From Clostridium beijerinckii HUN142 (lineage in GTDB: Bacteria > Bacillota > Clostridia > Clostridiales > Clostridiaceae), in the NCBI RefSeq assembly GCF_000621745.1, contig NZ_KK211339.1, positions 123,430 to 187,429 on the forward strand: a DNA stretch of 64,000 nt, in the 5' to 3' direction. The stretch's first letter is position 1; the number at the start of each line of letters is the position of its first letter. Positions 1 to 9,081 of this stretch are shown here, piece by piece. Both the position numbers and the translations under genes were made by a program. The notes beneath the pieces were generated by a model. It was not told where the DNA came from, ran no database searches, and saw only the letters and a list, made by a program, of their open reading frames with translations.

Positions 1-450
1 CCTAATGTTTTTGGAATTAGGGATGTGCATTTTTAAGTTTGGGTGTGCACATTTTGGCGATAATGGCTAAATATGTTTGAATATAAAATAGAATATGGTA
101 AAATGCTACTATAAGTTAAACTAATACAAGTAGCAAGTAAGTAATAACTAGCGAATTTGTTAACATAACTGGTAATGATTTTTTATTTAAGAAAATGTTG
201 ATATTTACCAATATATCTCACGCTGAGACGGTAGTAAAGATGTCACGAAAAGATAAATAAAAATATGTAAAGCACTGATAAATAAAGGGTTTCCAGAATA
301 TAAGTAATGCTGCTAGTTTTATGGTGGTATATTTCTGACTCGGAAATCCTTTTTTGCGTTGAAAGGAAATGCGTCAACTATAAAAATGTGCGTAGGGTTG
401 AGTAGAGTGGTTAGATAACAAGTAGGTTGTGGAGATAAAATACCCTTAAG
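1..450. other. Non-coding left edge
   Basis: No convincing gene is visible. Positions 1-36 hold a hairpin-like CCTAAT/ATTAGG pair followed by GTGCATTTTT, which resembles the terminator at 2682-2726 and could be the 3' end of a gene lying outside the window. The rest is AT-rich with no start codon supported by a ribosome binding site. Confidence 0.4.
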
Positions 451-517
451 CCCCAAAATTGATTTGGACAATTGCCTATACATTTATTATAATGTAGAAA
501 GTTATTGGAGGTAAGTC

Positions 518-679
518 ATGAGAGGAAGAACTTATACAAAGGAATTAAAAGAAGAAATATTAACAGAAGTAACAAATGAAAATGATCAGCTAAAAAAGAT
601 TCTTGGAGAAAAGGACCTAAAGATAGCAATACTTAGAGACTTAATAAAAAAATCAAACCCTCAATTAAAGATAAAGTAG
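518..679 (+). pseudogene. IS3-like orfA remnant, 53 aa
   Basis: The ORF has a good ribosome binding site (GGAGG at about 507) and starts MRGRTYTKELKEEILTEV, the usual beginning of an IS3-family helix-turn-helix protein. It then jumps directly to the coiled-coil end (ENDQLKKILGEKDLKIAILRD). Most of the DNA-binding middle is missing, so this looks like an internal deletion of a protein normally of about 90-100 residues. Confidence 0.65.
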
Positions 680-1151
680 AAATAGCTAAAAAATATATAG
701 TGCAAAGATATAATGCAGTTTTTGTTTTATAAAGTAGTTAAACTTGGTAGGTCAACATATTACTATAATTTAAGTGTAGAAGGCAAAGAAAAGGTTAAAC
801 CTAAAGTCGGTAAGCCTAAGGGGTACAGCTTAAACATTGTAACTAGTTCAAATAAGATTTGGGAAATGGATATAAAATATGGTTGTATTCATGGTGAGGA
901 TAAATTCTTCTACAATATAAACGTTATTGATATTTTTGATAGAAACATCATTGATTATCATATGGGACTTCATTGCGAAGCTAAAGATGCGGCAGCATTG
1001 CTGAGAAAGTGCCTAATACGTAGAAACTTATTAATCCATGGAGTTTTATAACAATAGAAGGATTCATTCAAGTATAAGGTTTATGTCACCAAATGAATTT
1101 TATGGCCTTTATTTTAGAGAAAATATAACTAATATTGAAATAAGTGTCTAA
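653..1151 (+). pseudogene. IS3-like orfB (integrase-core) remnant
   Basis: Three frames must be joined to read the product. The first piece encodes KDKVEIAKKYIVQRYNAVFVL and stops near 730. The second (about 713-1051) reads GRSTYYYNL and then IWEMDIKYG...FFYNINVIDIFDRNIIDYHMG, matching the first DDE aspartate region of rve transposases. The third, 1041-1151, gives YNNRRIHSSIRFMSPNEFY, the family C-terminus with the ...P.EF motif. The centre of the catalytic domain is deleted. Non-functional. Confidence 0.75.
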
Positions 1152-1238
1152 ATCTAAAAAAATTAAAGAATTTATTAGGTTTTGTCCAAAACGAAGGGGT
1201 TAATCCGATAAGACTATTAAAATCAAGGAGGATTTTCT

Positions 1239-2249
1239 ATGAAAAAAGAAATCAACTCGTCCAACGAGACGATTAATAAAAATCAAAAGGTTACGGCTTC
1301 TGCAATTCTTGAAAAAGATATGGGTACATCAATTCGGGGCGAAAATTCAATGCCTTCAGTACGTATTAAATGGAATGGTTATGCTTTCAATGAGATTAAA
1401 CTTCCAAATGGTAAAAATATTGTTATAGATCCTTACTATCACAATGTAGATAATAAATATATACTTGACAAAACAAAGACTGCTGCTGATATTGTTGATG
1501 GTTGTGATTATGTACTATTTACACATACTCACTTTGATCATAGCCAAGACTTTCCATATATACTGAAGAAATACCCAAGGGTGCCAGTCGTCATGCCTGA
1601 ATCAGCTATAAGATCCTTTAACTATGTCTATGAGATCATGAGTTCAAATTATAATGTTCAAGGTGTTTCACACAATGATAAACTTGAATTTCCTGATTTC
1701 ACACTTGAAACCTTCTTGGGCAAGCACACGACTAGAAAGACTATATCTAAAGACCCTAAAACTATTTCAATTTATTTCAACAAAGATGGGCAATTTGATC
1801 CTTTTATGTTTGAATTTTTCGAGACAGGCACTATTTTATTGAACTATAAAATAACCACAAAAGAAGGTTTTACTATACTTATTTGGGGTGGACAAGTACC
1901 ATCAGAATATAGAAAATATAATTATTTAGGAACTAATCCTGATTTAATGTTCTATCAAATGGCTGCTAATAATCTAGGTGATGGAGCAACATTGAATACT
2001 GGCAATAGAGAAAATCCAGTAGCTACTATGCTTGGAGATTTCATAGCTTCAGTTAATCCTAAAGCAGCTGTGCCTTATCATCAAGAAAAATTTAGTATGA
2101 GTGATCTTAACTCTATTGCTGAGCAATGTGCTGAACGAGGAAACTTGAAAGGAACGACAACTAGTTTTGTTTCACCAGAAACTCATAAGTGGTATCTCTT
2201 CGCTAAAGATTCATCTAATAATGTAACTGTCACTTCCGTAGAAAAATAG
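1239..2249 (+). CDS. MBL-fold metal-dependent hydrolase
   Basis: A 336-residue protein of the metallo-beta-lactamase superfamily, UlaG/RomA-like branch. The metal-binding signature HTHFDH is at residues 96-101, and the strand IVIDPYY before it fits the fold. Further histidines (HTTRK near 170, YHQEKF near 280) may complete the dinuclear site. About 35 N-terminal residues precede the domain and look disordered rather than exported. The AAGGAGG ribosome binding site sits 9 nt before ATG. The gene begins only 38 bp after the end of the IS3 remnant, so its native promoter may have been replaced. Substrate unknown; family members cleave phosphodiesters, lactones or thioesters. Confidence 0.8.
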   Translation: MKKEINSSNETINKNQKVTASAILEKDMGTSIRGENSMPSVRIKWNGYAFNEIKLPNGKNIVIDPYYHNVDNKYILDKTKTAADIVDGCDYVLFTHTHFDHSQDFPYILKKYPRVPVVMPESAIRSFNYVYEIMSSNYNVQGVSHNDKLEFPDFTLETFLGKHTTRKTISKDPKTISIYFNKDGQFDPFMFEFFETGTILLNYKITTKEGFTILIWGGQVPSEYRKYNYLGTNPDLMFYQMAANNLGDGATLNTGNRENPVATMLGDFIASVNPKAAVPYHQEKFSMSDLNSIAEQCAERGNLKGTTTSFVSPETHKWYLFAKDSSNNVTVTSVEK

Positions 2250-2315
2250 AAGCTATTTATTAATTAACGAAAAAATATAAATATCTCTAATGTAAATTTT
2301 ATTGTGACTTTGTGA

Positions 2316-2353
2316 CGCCGTAGCACTGAAAATTTGTGCATGGCTCTTTTTTT
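2316..2353 (+). terminator. Terminator after MBL hydrolase
   Basis: A GCC..GCAC / GTGC..GGC stem with a short AT loop is followed by TCTTTTTTT. It sits 70 bp after the hydrolase stop codon. Confidence 0.6.
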
Positions 2354-2479
2354 ATATTTGAGAAAAAATTATTTAAATAAATAATTTAATTCGTGTAATA
2401 ATATCATCTTACTGCCAAAACACACTTAGTATTAGGAAATATATCAGTATAAGGTATGCACCTTTTAGCATAATTCATA

Positions 2480-2533
2480 TACAATTTAGCGATATTAAAA
2501 TCAATAACTCCATTAAAAACTCGCTAAATTGTA
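2480..2533. repeat. 13-bp inverted repeat
   Basis: TACAATTTAGCGA at 2480-2492 is repeated exactly in reverse complement at 2521-2533, with a 28-nt spacer. No T-tract follows, so it is not an ordinary terminator. The surrounding 2354-2934 has no gene. 2583-2605 holds a second small hairpin (GCCACTGatttCAGTGG) that occurs again at 31276-31296. Confidence 0.6.
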
Positions 2534-2681
2534 TCAATATTTAAGTCATTAGACAAATAAGAACTAGAATTTTGATACAATGCAAAGCCACTGATTTCAG
2601 TGGATTTCAGTGTTTTATAGGAAAAACTGTGGTAGAAAATTTTGAGTTTTTAGATTAAATTTATAGAATTTTATGTTGGAC

Positions 2682-2726
2682 ATGCACACCACTGATTCTT
2701 TTTGAGTTAGGGGTGTGCATTTTTTG
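2682..2726 (+). terminator. Terminator-like hairpin in gene-free DNA
   Basis: ATGCACACC pairs with GGTGTGCAT across a 21-nt loop and is followed by TTTTT. No gene that would use it lies just upstream on this strand. The 3' arm resembles positions 18-30 of the window, so it may be part of a repeated unit. Confidence 0.5.
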
Positions 2727-2934
2727 TTGGCGGTATATCTTTTGGTAGAAATAATATTTACAAAAAATATTGTTTTAAAATGTCATTAGTATTGATTCAA
2801 AGTGAAATTTTTATTTTAAGAAGCTATATGGTAAGTTATAGTTAAAATAAAAGATGATAAGAACGGATTGTATAAAATAGAAATGCAAATTAAGAATAAG
2901 ATTCTAGTATTTGATATAAAGGAGTTGATTCAAA

Positions 2935-3179
2935 TGAAATGGCAAGAAGTTAGAGAAATGTATCCAAATCAATTTGTTAAATTTGAAATTGTGGAATATC
3001 ATGAAGATGAGAAAACTAAATATGTTGATGAAGTTGCAATTATAAAAGCAATAAAAGACGGCAGAGAAGCTATGAAGGAATTTACAAAATGTAAAAATGG
3101 TCAACTTGTGTATAGTACAGAAAATGAAAGCATTGTTATAGAGAAAATTAAACATATTGGAATTAGAAGGAGTATATAA
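2935..3179 (+). CDS. Small conserved-looking protein, 81 aa
   Basis: I chose the ATG at 2935 because GGAG lies 9 nt upstream; the longer reading from 2868 has no ribosome binding site. The product is small, charged and soluble (MKWQEVREMYPNQFVKFEIVEYH ... VKHIGIRRSI type), with a region VDEVAIIKAIKDGREAMKEF likely helical. I do not know a function. Its stop overlaps the next start (TAATG), so it formed a translationally coupled pair with the downstream fragment, which looks like a truncated retropepsin-like protein. That pairing is the main clue to its role. Confidence 0.6.
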
Positions 3180-3271
3180 TGAAAACAAAAATACAAATAA
3201 AAAATGGATTACTATATACTTCTATAAAATTAATACATGAAGGAAATTATGTTATTTATAATATTAGTTAA
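3179..3271 (+). pseudogene. Truncated retropepsin-like aspartyl protease, N-terminus only
   Basis: The 30-residue reading MKTKIQIKNGLLYTSIKLIHEG begins in overlap with the upstream stop and ends abruptly. Clostridial retropepsin-like proteins start similarly and reach the catalytic DTGA motif about 10-15 residues later, which is absent here. The reading ends exactly where the 97-bp repeat at 3272 begins, suggesting the repeat marks the deletion or insertion point. Identification rests on a short stretch. Confidence 0.45.
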
Positions 3272-3368
3272 TAGTGAATTTCAAAGCTCATACTTCGCCT
3301 GCACCATAAAATCCACAACCGCCTGTAGGTGGCTTAAATAGTATTTACAGGCGGTTATGTTTTTTATT
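3272..3368 (+). repeat. 97-bp hairpin repeat, copy A1
   Basis: It shares an ordered set of blocks with 14073-14168 and 17637-17733: GTGAATTTCAAAG, CTTCGCC, CACCAT, then a long stem closed over a loop containing GCTTAAATAG. In this copy the stem is ACAACCGCCTGTA / TTACAGGCGGTTATG followed by TTTTT. The stem bases differ from the other copies in a compensatory way. It may act as a terminator for + strand transcripts. Confidence 0.75.
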
Positions 3369-3441
3369 AGGGTAGCATTGCAATCAAAACCACAAAAATA
3401 TAACTGGCAATCAAATTTCTAGTTATATTTTTGATAGTGCC

Positions 3442-4380
3442 TTACATTGTTAATGGAGATATTCTTCCTTTAAGATTATCTGTATAGGCTAGTTTTCCAT
3501 CCACAGTTATTACAACAGCACCCATACCCTTAATTCTATTAACTTTATGAATAATTGAAGCAGCATCTAATCCAAACAATTTTGTAGTATATATATCGCA
3601 GTCTAAGGAGCTATCGGCAATAATAGTTAAAGAAGCTATATTACTTTTTATTGGGTAGCCTGTTTTGCTGTCAAATATATGGTGGTATTTACGTCCATCC
3701 TTTTCAAACACTCTCTCATATATTCCGGAGGTTACAACGGATTGATCTTTTATTTTGACAAGTGCCACAGCATTTCCTCTTGGTAGAAACGGATTTTGTA
3801 TTCCAACATTCCAGTCACCACCGTTTGATGGTGAGTCTCCAAAAACAAGAACATTACCGCCCATATCTACCATAGCTGAAACAGCTCCATTTTCCTTAAA
3901 TAATTCCATAACTTTATCAGCAAAATAGCCCTTAGCTATGGCTCCAAGGTCTATTTCAATGCCTTTTTTCAAGAAATACACGGTCTTTTTTTCATCATCT
4001 AGTTGTATATTTTCAGGCTTTAAAAGTTCCAGTACCTTTGCTATAGCTTCTTTCTCTGGTACATGTGCCTCCTTAAAACCTATTCTCCATAATTTTATTA
4101 ATGGTCCTATTGCAATATTTAAATATGTATTCTCACATAGACTATGTTTTTTTCCTATTTTTATCAGCTCATACAGCTCTTCATCAACTTCTTGCGGAGC
4201 CAATGAAGCTGTTCTTTTAAGCATGGCAAGCTGTGATTTATCACTGTTAGCACTAAAGACTTCTTCATAATTAATAAGCATGCTGCAAGCCTTTTCTGCA
4301 AGCTCTTCAGCAGCCTCTCCCTTTATATAGAGAGAGATTTTCGTTCCCATAAGATATATTATCTTCGTATACTCATTCAT
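3442..4380 (-). CDS. apbE: FAD:protein FMN transferase (ApbE family)
   Basis: A 312-residue ApbE/flavin transferase that attaches FMN covalently from FAD to a Thr/Ser of target proteins. Family features visible are the central DLGAIAKGYFADK block, the VDMGGNVLVFG strand, HHIFDSKTGYP, and the C-terminal SLTIIADSSLDCD region that binds Mg. There is no signal peptide or lipobox, so it is cytoplasmic. The evident target is the flavoprotein encoded at 6178-8601, whose FMN_bind domain carries the motif DALSGASET. Its start overlaps the end of the LysR gene by 8 bp, so the two are co-translated. Confidence 0.92.
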   Translation of the reverse strand: MNEYTKIIYLMGTKISLYIKGEAAEELAEKACSMLINYEEVFSANSDKSQLAMLKRTASLAPQEVDEELYELIKIGKKHSLCENTYLNIAIGPLIKLWRIGFKEAHVPEKEAIAKVLELLKPENIQLDDEKKTVYFLKKGIEIDLGAIAKGYFADKVMELFKENGAVSAMVDMGGNVLVFGDSPSNGGDWNVGIQNPFLPRGNAVALVKIKDQSVVTSGIYERVFEKDGRKYHHIFDSKTGYPIKSNIASLTIIADSSLDCDIYTTKLFGLDAASIIHKVNRIKGMGAVVITVDGKLAYTDNLKGRISPLTM

Positions 4381-5320
4381 TTTGATCTCCTACAGTGTAA
4401 TTATTTTGTCCATGAATTAGAAATGCATCTATAAGGTCTTTATCAATATCAGTTAGTTTTTTTTCACTATGATATGCTATAAAATAATCTAAACTCAGCT
4501 CATCAATTGGAATTTGATATATGTTGTATTCAGATGGACACTCCTTTACATAGACGCTTTCTGGTATAAAAGTCAGTCCCAAATTACTCGCTGCAAGGTT
4601 ACGTGCAGTATTTATTTCGGTGCTTTCCATTATGATCTTTGGTTCAACCTTATAAACGCTTAATAACTGATCTATCTGCTTTCTTATAGCAGAACCCTTG
4701 GAAGTTAGTATCAGCTTTTGAGACAATATCTTATTTATGTCGATAGTTCCTTCTGGAATAATGGCGACGTCTTTCTGATATAGATCACAGCAACGAGGAA
4801 TAATAGCACGGTATCCGTGTCTGCCCCAAGTAATCGAGTTTAAGTTCGGAGAAATATTTCTTGAATTTTGTCCAAGCCAAAAATCCAATTCACCATTCAG
4901 AATAAGTTTCTCATTTTTTTCTGGTAAAACCTCTGAAAGCTCTATTCTACAGTTTGGATGTATATCCAAAAACTTTGGTAAAAAAAGAGGTAAAAGGTAG
5001 GTCCCAAGGCTAGGAAGCACTCCTATCTTTATAACCTTGCTATCTATATCTGACACAGCTGATATTTCCCTAATGAGCCTCGCATAATTATTTTCTATTG
5101 AAGTTAAATACTGATAATATATTTTACCCTGCTCGGTTAATCGATATGGAAGCTTGTTACGACTTATAAGCTCACAGTTTAACTGACTTTCTATCCTTTT
5201 AATACTCTGTGTCAAGTGAGGTTGAGAAATATAAAGTGATTTGGCAGCCTTGCCATAATTACTGTACTTTAAAATGGCATCAATATAATACAAAATATCC
5301 TGAGAATAGTATTTTGACAT
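4373..5320 (-). CDS. LysR-family transcriptional regulator
   Basis: A 315-residue LTTR. The N-terminal winged helix-turn-helix (residues about 8-66, YGKAAKSLYISQPHLTQSIKRIES) is followed by a LysR substrate-binding domain (about 90-300). It is transcribed away from the enoate-reductase-like genes at 5564-8601, the classic LTTR arrangement, so it probably controls that operon in response to its substrate and autoregulates. Two palindromes in the shared intergenic region are candidate operators. The ligand cannot be read from sequence. Confidence 0.9.
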   Translation of the reverse strand: MSKYYSQDILYYIDAILKYSNYGKAAKSLYISQPHLTQSIKRIESQLNCELISRNKLPYRLTEQGKIYYQYLTSIENNYARLIREISAVSDIDSKVIKIGVLPSLGTYLLPLFLPKFLDIHPNCRIELSEVLPEKNEKLILNGELDFWLGQNSRNISPNLNSITWGRHGYRAIIPRCCDLYQKDVAIIPEGTIDINKILSQKLILTSKGSAIRKQIDQLLSVYKVEPKIIMESTEINTARNLAASNLGLTFIPESVYVKECPSEYNIYQIPIDELSLDYFIAYHSEKKLTDIDKDLIDAFLIHGQNNYTVGDQNE

Positions 5321-5442
5321 TTAATTCATCCTTTTGCGAAATATTTAGGCATATGAAAATAAATAACGAGTCCCAAATAGCCTTGCAATTGGACTTGTTA
5401 TTTATGCGATAGTGCCTTAACTCATTTATTCTGTGTTCGATT

Positions 5443-5505
5443 ATAACAAATATGTTATCAAACTTCAATAAATAACTATTAGATATAATGTACTTAACAT
5501 GTTAA
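5443..5505. promoter_or_regulatory. Divergent LTTR operator region
   Basis: ATAAC-N6-GTTAT at 5443-5458 has the shape of a LysR-type binding site. A perfect 12-bp palindrome TTAACATGTTAA lies at 5494-5505, and TATAAT at 5484-5489 between them is a plausible -10 box for the + strand operon. No strong -35 hexamer is present, in keeping with an activator-dependent promoter. Inferred from position only. Confidence 0.5.
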
Positions 5506-5563
5506 AATTATATCAAACAATTACTAATATTATGAAATTTTGAAATACAGAAAGGGGATTACT

Positions 5564-6163
5564 ATGAAGTATTTAGCAATTGTAGGCACTAACTCAGACG
5601 TGTCAACTAATCGTATGTTGCTTCAATTTATGCAAAAGCATTTTTCGAATGAGGCAGAGATAGAACTATATGAAATTAAGGATTTACCTGCCTTTAATGA
5701 ACCAGAGGATTCTGATGTTCCTGAAAAGGTAGCAGAATTATCGGATAAAATTTTAAAAGCAAATGGTGTAATAATAGCAACTCCAGAGTATGATCATGCC
5801 ATACCTGCAGTTTTAAAGAGTGCTCTTGAATGGATTAGTTATACTAGTCAAGCACTTACAGACAAACCTGTTTTAATAGTGGGGGCTTCTCTTGGTACAC
5901 TTGGTTCTTCTCGTGCACAGGCGCATCTTAGACAAATACTTGATTCACCTGAGCTTGCTGCAAGAATCATGCCAAGTAGTGAATTCCTTTTAGGAAGATC
6001 ACAGGGGGCATTTGATAGCGCAGGAAATCTTATCTATTCAGATAAGTTATCAGAGCTTGATGAAATTTTCAGAGAGTTTCTTTTATTTACAGATATTACA
6101 TCAAAACTTTTAGCAGAAAAAGTTTTACATAAAAAAGTTAAAAAATTCACTTGGGAAGAGTAG
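5564..6163 (+). CDS. NAD(P)H-dependent FMN reductase-like protein (small subunit)
   Basis: A 199-residue flavodoxin-fold FMN_red protein. It begins MKYLAIVGTNS..TNRMLL (phosphate-binding loop) and contains IIATPEYDHAIPAVLKSALEW and LIVGASLGTLGSSRAQAHLRQIL, the flavin-binding segments. ATG at 5564 is preceded by AAAGGGG. It is a clear paralogue of the N-terminal domain of the next protein, so a tandem duplication is likely. In Vibrio a two-gene cinnamate reductase with related domains is known; a comparable NAD(P)H-oxidising or regulatory small subunit is my inference. Confidence 0.8.
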   Translation: MKYLAIVGTNSDVSTNRMLLQFMQKHFSNEAEIELYEIKDLPAFNEPEDSDVPEKVAELSDKILKANGVIIATPEYDHAIPAVLKSALEWISYTSQALTDKPVLIVGASLGTLGSSRAQAHLRQILDSPELAARIMPSSEFLLGRSQGAFDSAGNLIYSDKLSELDEIFREFLLFTDITSKLLAEKVLHKKVKKFTWEE

Positions 6164-6177
6164 GAGGATTAATATCA

Positions 6178-8601
6178 ATGAAATTTATAGCAATTGTTGG
6201 AACTAGTGCAAAAAGATCATATAATCGTAAACTCCTTCAGTTTATGAAAAAATACTTTGAGTCAAAGGCAGAAATAGAAATACTAGAGATTACTGATGTT
6301 CCTATGTTTAATCAATCTGATAATCAGTCCTCAAGTGAAGTTATACAGATGTTCAATAATAAAATTACAGCAAGTGATGGTGTTATTATAGCCACTCCTG
6401 AGTATAATCACTCAATTCCATCTAGTCTTAAAAGCTTAATTGAATGGCTAAGCTTTGATCTTCATCCACTTGCTGGTAAACCAGTAATGATCCTTGGCGC
6501 ATCTCTTGATGTTCAAGGTTCTTCACGTGCACAATTGCATCTTCGTCAAATTCTAGATGCACCAGGTGTTGATGCAAATGTAATGCCAGGATATGAGTTT
6601 TTACTTGGAAGCGCACACAAAGCGTTTGATGAGGAAGGTAATCTAAACAATGAAAGAACAATAGACTTCTTAGAAATATGCTTTCTACGTTTTATGCGTT
6701 TTGCAAAGATTTCAAATCAGCTTAATGAAGAAGAAGATTTTACCTTTAACCCAGGAGTATATGAGGTAGATGCAATAGGTCATAGTGGAAGTCTTCCAAT
6801 GAAGGTATCCTTTAGTGAGAACAGAATAGAAAGTATAGATATAAATACAGATGGCGAGACAGAAGGACTTGCAGATGTAGTTTTTGTAAGAATACCAGAT
6901 AAAATAATTGAAGGACAGACATTAAATGTTGATGCTCTTTCTGGTGCTTCGGAAACTAGTAATGCTGTACTAGACGGTGTAGCTAAAGCAGTTAAGCTTG
7001 CAGGAGTTAACCCTGACATACTTAAGAGACGTCCAAAACCTGCTAGCAGTCTTATAAAAGAAGACGAAGAATATACTTGTGATGTAGTAGTTGTAGGTGG
7101 AGGCGGCGCTGGATTAAGTGCAGCTGCAACAGCGCTACAAAATGGTAAAAGTGCTATTGTTCTTGAGAAATACCCAGCAGTAGGTGGAAATACCATACGT
7201 TCAGGTGGTCCTATCAATGCTGCAGATCCAGAGTGGCAGATGCAGTTTGAAGAAAATAAAGGAGAAAGACATACAATTGAAGAGCTACTAGATACAGATG
7301 AGAGCTTAATTCATCCAGAATACATAGATGATTTCCGTGCACTTAGAGAAGAGTTTTCTGCTTATAAGGAAAAGTTTGGCACACAAAAGGGACATCTATT
7401 TGATTCGCCATTACTTCACAGAATGCAAACATATTTTGGTGGTAAAAGAACTGACCTTAATGGCAACACAATATACGGCCAATATGATCTAGTAAAGATA
7501 CTTACAGACAGAGCTTTAGAAAGTGTTAAATGGCTAGAAGATATAGGGGTTGAGTATGATAAGAGCATAGTATTTGCTCCAGTTGGTGCACTTTGGCGTC
7601 GTGGTCATAAACCTACAAAAAGCCATGGTTCATCATTTATACTTGCACTAACAAAATATGTACAAGATAACTCAGGAAAAATCATTACTGATAGCCCTGT
7701 AAAAGAATTTATCATAGAAGATGGTGAAATAAAAGGAGTTATAGCAACTGGTGTCAATGGCCAAAAGATAACTGTTCATGCAAAAGCAGTAGTCCTTGCA
7801 AGTGGTGGTTTTGGTGCGAACACAAAGATGCTGAAAGAATACAACACTTACTGGAGTGAAATAGCTGATGATGTAAAAACTACTAATTCATATGCTATGA
7901 CTGGTGATGGAATATTACTTGGTAAAACTGTAGGTGCAGCACTTACAGGAATGGGCTTTACTCAAATGATGCCTGTAGCTGATCCTGAAACTGGTGAATT
8001 ATTCAGTGGAGTTCAAGTACCTCCTGAAAACTTTGTAATGGTAAATAAAGAAGGAAAAAGATTTATTAATGAATTCTCTGGAAGAGATGTTTTAACAAAA
8101 GCTGCAATTGAACAGGGTGGTTTATTCTACCTTATAGCTGATGATGAAATAAAGAAAACTGCAGCTAATACAAGTCAAGAAAAGCTAGACAGTCAGGTAG
8201 AAGCTGGTACTTTATTTAGAGCAGATACCCTAGAAGAGCTAGCAGTAAAAGTTGGAATGGATCCTGCAGTTCTTGTAGATACAATTAATAAATATAATTC
8301 ATATGTGGATGCTGGTTTTGATCCTGAATTCCATAAGGATACATTTAGCTTAAAAGTAGAGAAAGCACCGTTTTATGCTACTCCTAGAAAGCCAGCAGTT
8401 CATCATACAATGGGTGGGCTTAAGATAGACACTAAAGCTCATGTATTAGATGAAAATGATAAACCAATTAAAAATCTTTATGCTGCTGGAGAAGTTGCTG
8501 GAGGTATCCATGCAGGTAACCGTCTTGGCGGTAATGCATTAACTGATATATTTACCTTCGGAAGAATTGCTGGTAAAACTGCAATTGATGAAATGAAATA
8601 G
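6178..8601 (+). CDS. Three-domain flavoprotein, soluble fumarate/2-enoate reductase-like
   Basis: An 807-residue cytoplasmic fusion. Residues 1-180 are FMN_red; 195-275 are FMN_bind with the ApbE site DALSGASET (252-260, FMN expected on Thr260); 300-807 are FAD_binding_2 with GGGGAGLSAA (307-316). Fumarate-reductase-type active-site residues are present: His477 (RRGHKP), Arg636 (NEFSGRD, the proton-donor position), His742/743 (VHHTMGG) and Arg782 (NRLGGNA). Electrons would pass NAD(P)H to FMN to FAD to an unsaturated acid. The fumarate-type core is intact, but acrylate, cinnamate or urocanate reductases share it, so substrate is open. ATG at 6178 has AGGAGG 10 nt upstream; the in-frame ATG at 6151 overlaps the previous gene and lacks one. 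Confidence 0.88.
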   Translation: MKFIAIVGTSAKRSYNRKLLQFMKKYFESKAEIEILEITDVPMFNQSDNQSSSEVIQMFNNKITASDGVIIATPEYNHSIPSSLKSLIEWLSFDLHPLAGKPVMILGASLDVQGSSRAQLHLRQILDAPGVDANVMPGYEFLLGSAHKAFDEEGNLNNERTIDFLEICFLRFMRFAKISNQLNEEEDFTFNPGVYEVDAIGHSGSLPMKVSFSENRIESIDINTDGETEGLADVVFVRIPDKIIEGQTLNVDALSGASETSNAVLDGVAKAVKLAGVNPDILKRRPKPASSLIKEDEEYTCDVVVVGGGGAGLSAAATALQNGKSAIVLEKYPAVGGNTIRSGGPINAADPEWQMQFEENKGERHTIEELLDTDESLIHPEYIDDFRALREEFSAYKEKFGTQKGHLFDSPLLHRMQTYFGGKRTDLNGNTIYGQYDLVKILTDRALESVKWLEDIGVEYDKSIVFAPVGALWRRGHKPTKSHGSSFILALTKYVQDNSGKIITDSPVKEFIIEDGEIKGVIATGVNGQKITVHAKAVVLASGGFGANTKMLKEYNTYWSEIADDVKTTNSYAMTGDGILLGKTVGAALTGMGFTQMMPVADPETGELFSGVQVPPENFVMVNKEGKRFINEFSGRDVLTKAAIEQGGLFYLIADDEIKKTAANTSQEKLDSQVEAGTLFRADTLEELAVKVGMDPAVLVDTINKYNSYVDAGFDPEFHKDTFSLKVEKAPFYATPRKPAVHHTMGGLKIDTKAHVLDENDKPIKNLYAAGEVAGGIHAGNRLGGNALTDIFTFGRIAGKTAIDEMK

Positions 8602-8673
8602 TTAAGGCAAATGGGCTTATTATTTATTTGATTGTGCCTAATGTTTAGATAAAGGGCCAGATACAAAGACGAA

Positions 8674-8719
8674 GAGGCTATAACACGCATAAGTAAAAAT
8701 GCGGTTATAGGCTCTTTCT
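8674..8719 (+). terminator. Terminator of the flavoprotein operon
   Basis: GCTATAACaCGCAT pairs with ATGCGGTTATAGgC around AAGTAAAA and is followed by TCTTTCTCTT. It lies about 75 bp after the stop codon. Confidence 0.75.
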
Positions 8720-8867
8720 CTTATTCTTCATTAGATATTGTACATTATGAAAATTAAGTTTTCTTTTAAATGTTCGGTAGAGTATATATGATATCGAAAT
8801 TGGTAAAAGGACTGCAGATAGAGAATAATTGCTACTGAAGTTATGTACTAATTACAGCAAAAATACA

Positions 8868-8913
8868 TTGACAAGCGCAATTGTATTTATTACAATTAAA
8901 TTGTAATAAATAC
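8868..8913 (+). promoter_or_regulatory. Consensus promoter overlapped by a perfect 31-bp palindrome
   Basis: TTGACA at 8868-8873 is followed after exactly 17 nt by TACAAT at 8891-8896. The -10 box lies within a perfect palindrome at 8883-8913, two 15-nt arms (GTATTTATTACAATT and its complement) around one A. A dimeric repressor bound here would block RNA polymerase. The length and TTACAATT/AATTGTAA core suit MarR or HxlR-type regulators, but none is adjacent. The likely target is the DsbA-like gene at 9082, giving a leader of about 180 nt. Confidence 0.75.
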
Positions 8914-9081
8914 TTAGTGGTGCCATAAAAAAGATAAATTTTAGTTTTTGTATTTTTATAAAGCAAGATGGTTTAGCCATATTAGCAATAATTCTATTAA
9001 TTTATTTAATGTAGGAATTAAGAGAAGGTTTGATTTTTAATTAAAATTTTATAATATAATACTAGGAAGGAAGTGTTAGAA

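Larger units (their letters stand above)
451..1201 (+). mobile_element. Degenerate IS3-family insertion sequence
   Basis: The stretch is bounded by imperfect inverted ends: CCCC...TTTGGACAA at 451-471 and its complement TTTGTCCAAAACGAAGGGG at 1181-1199. Inside are an orfA remnant and a frameshifted, internally deleted orfB. At about 750 bp it is well short of a typical 1.2-1.5 kb IS3-family element, so it cannot move by itself. No target duplication is obvious. Confidence 0.7.

Noticed and set aside
2935..3271. Toxin-antitoxin pair
   Set aside because: The coupled second frame is a truncated retropepsin-like N-terminus, not a toxin; the first protein has no DNA-binding motif.
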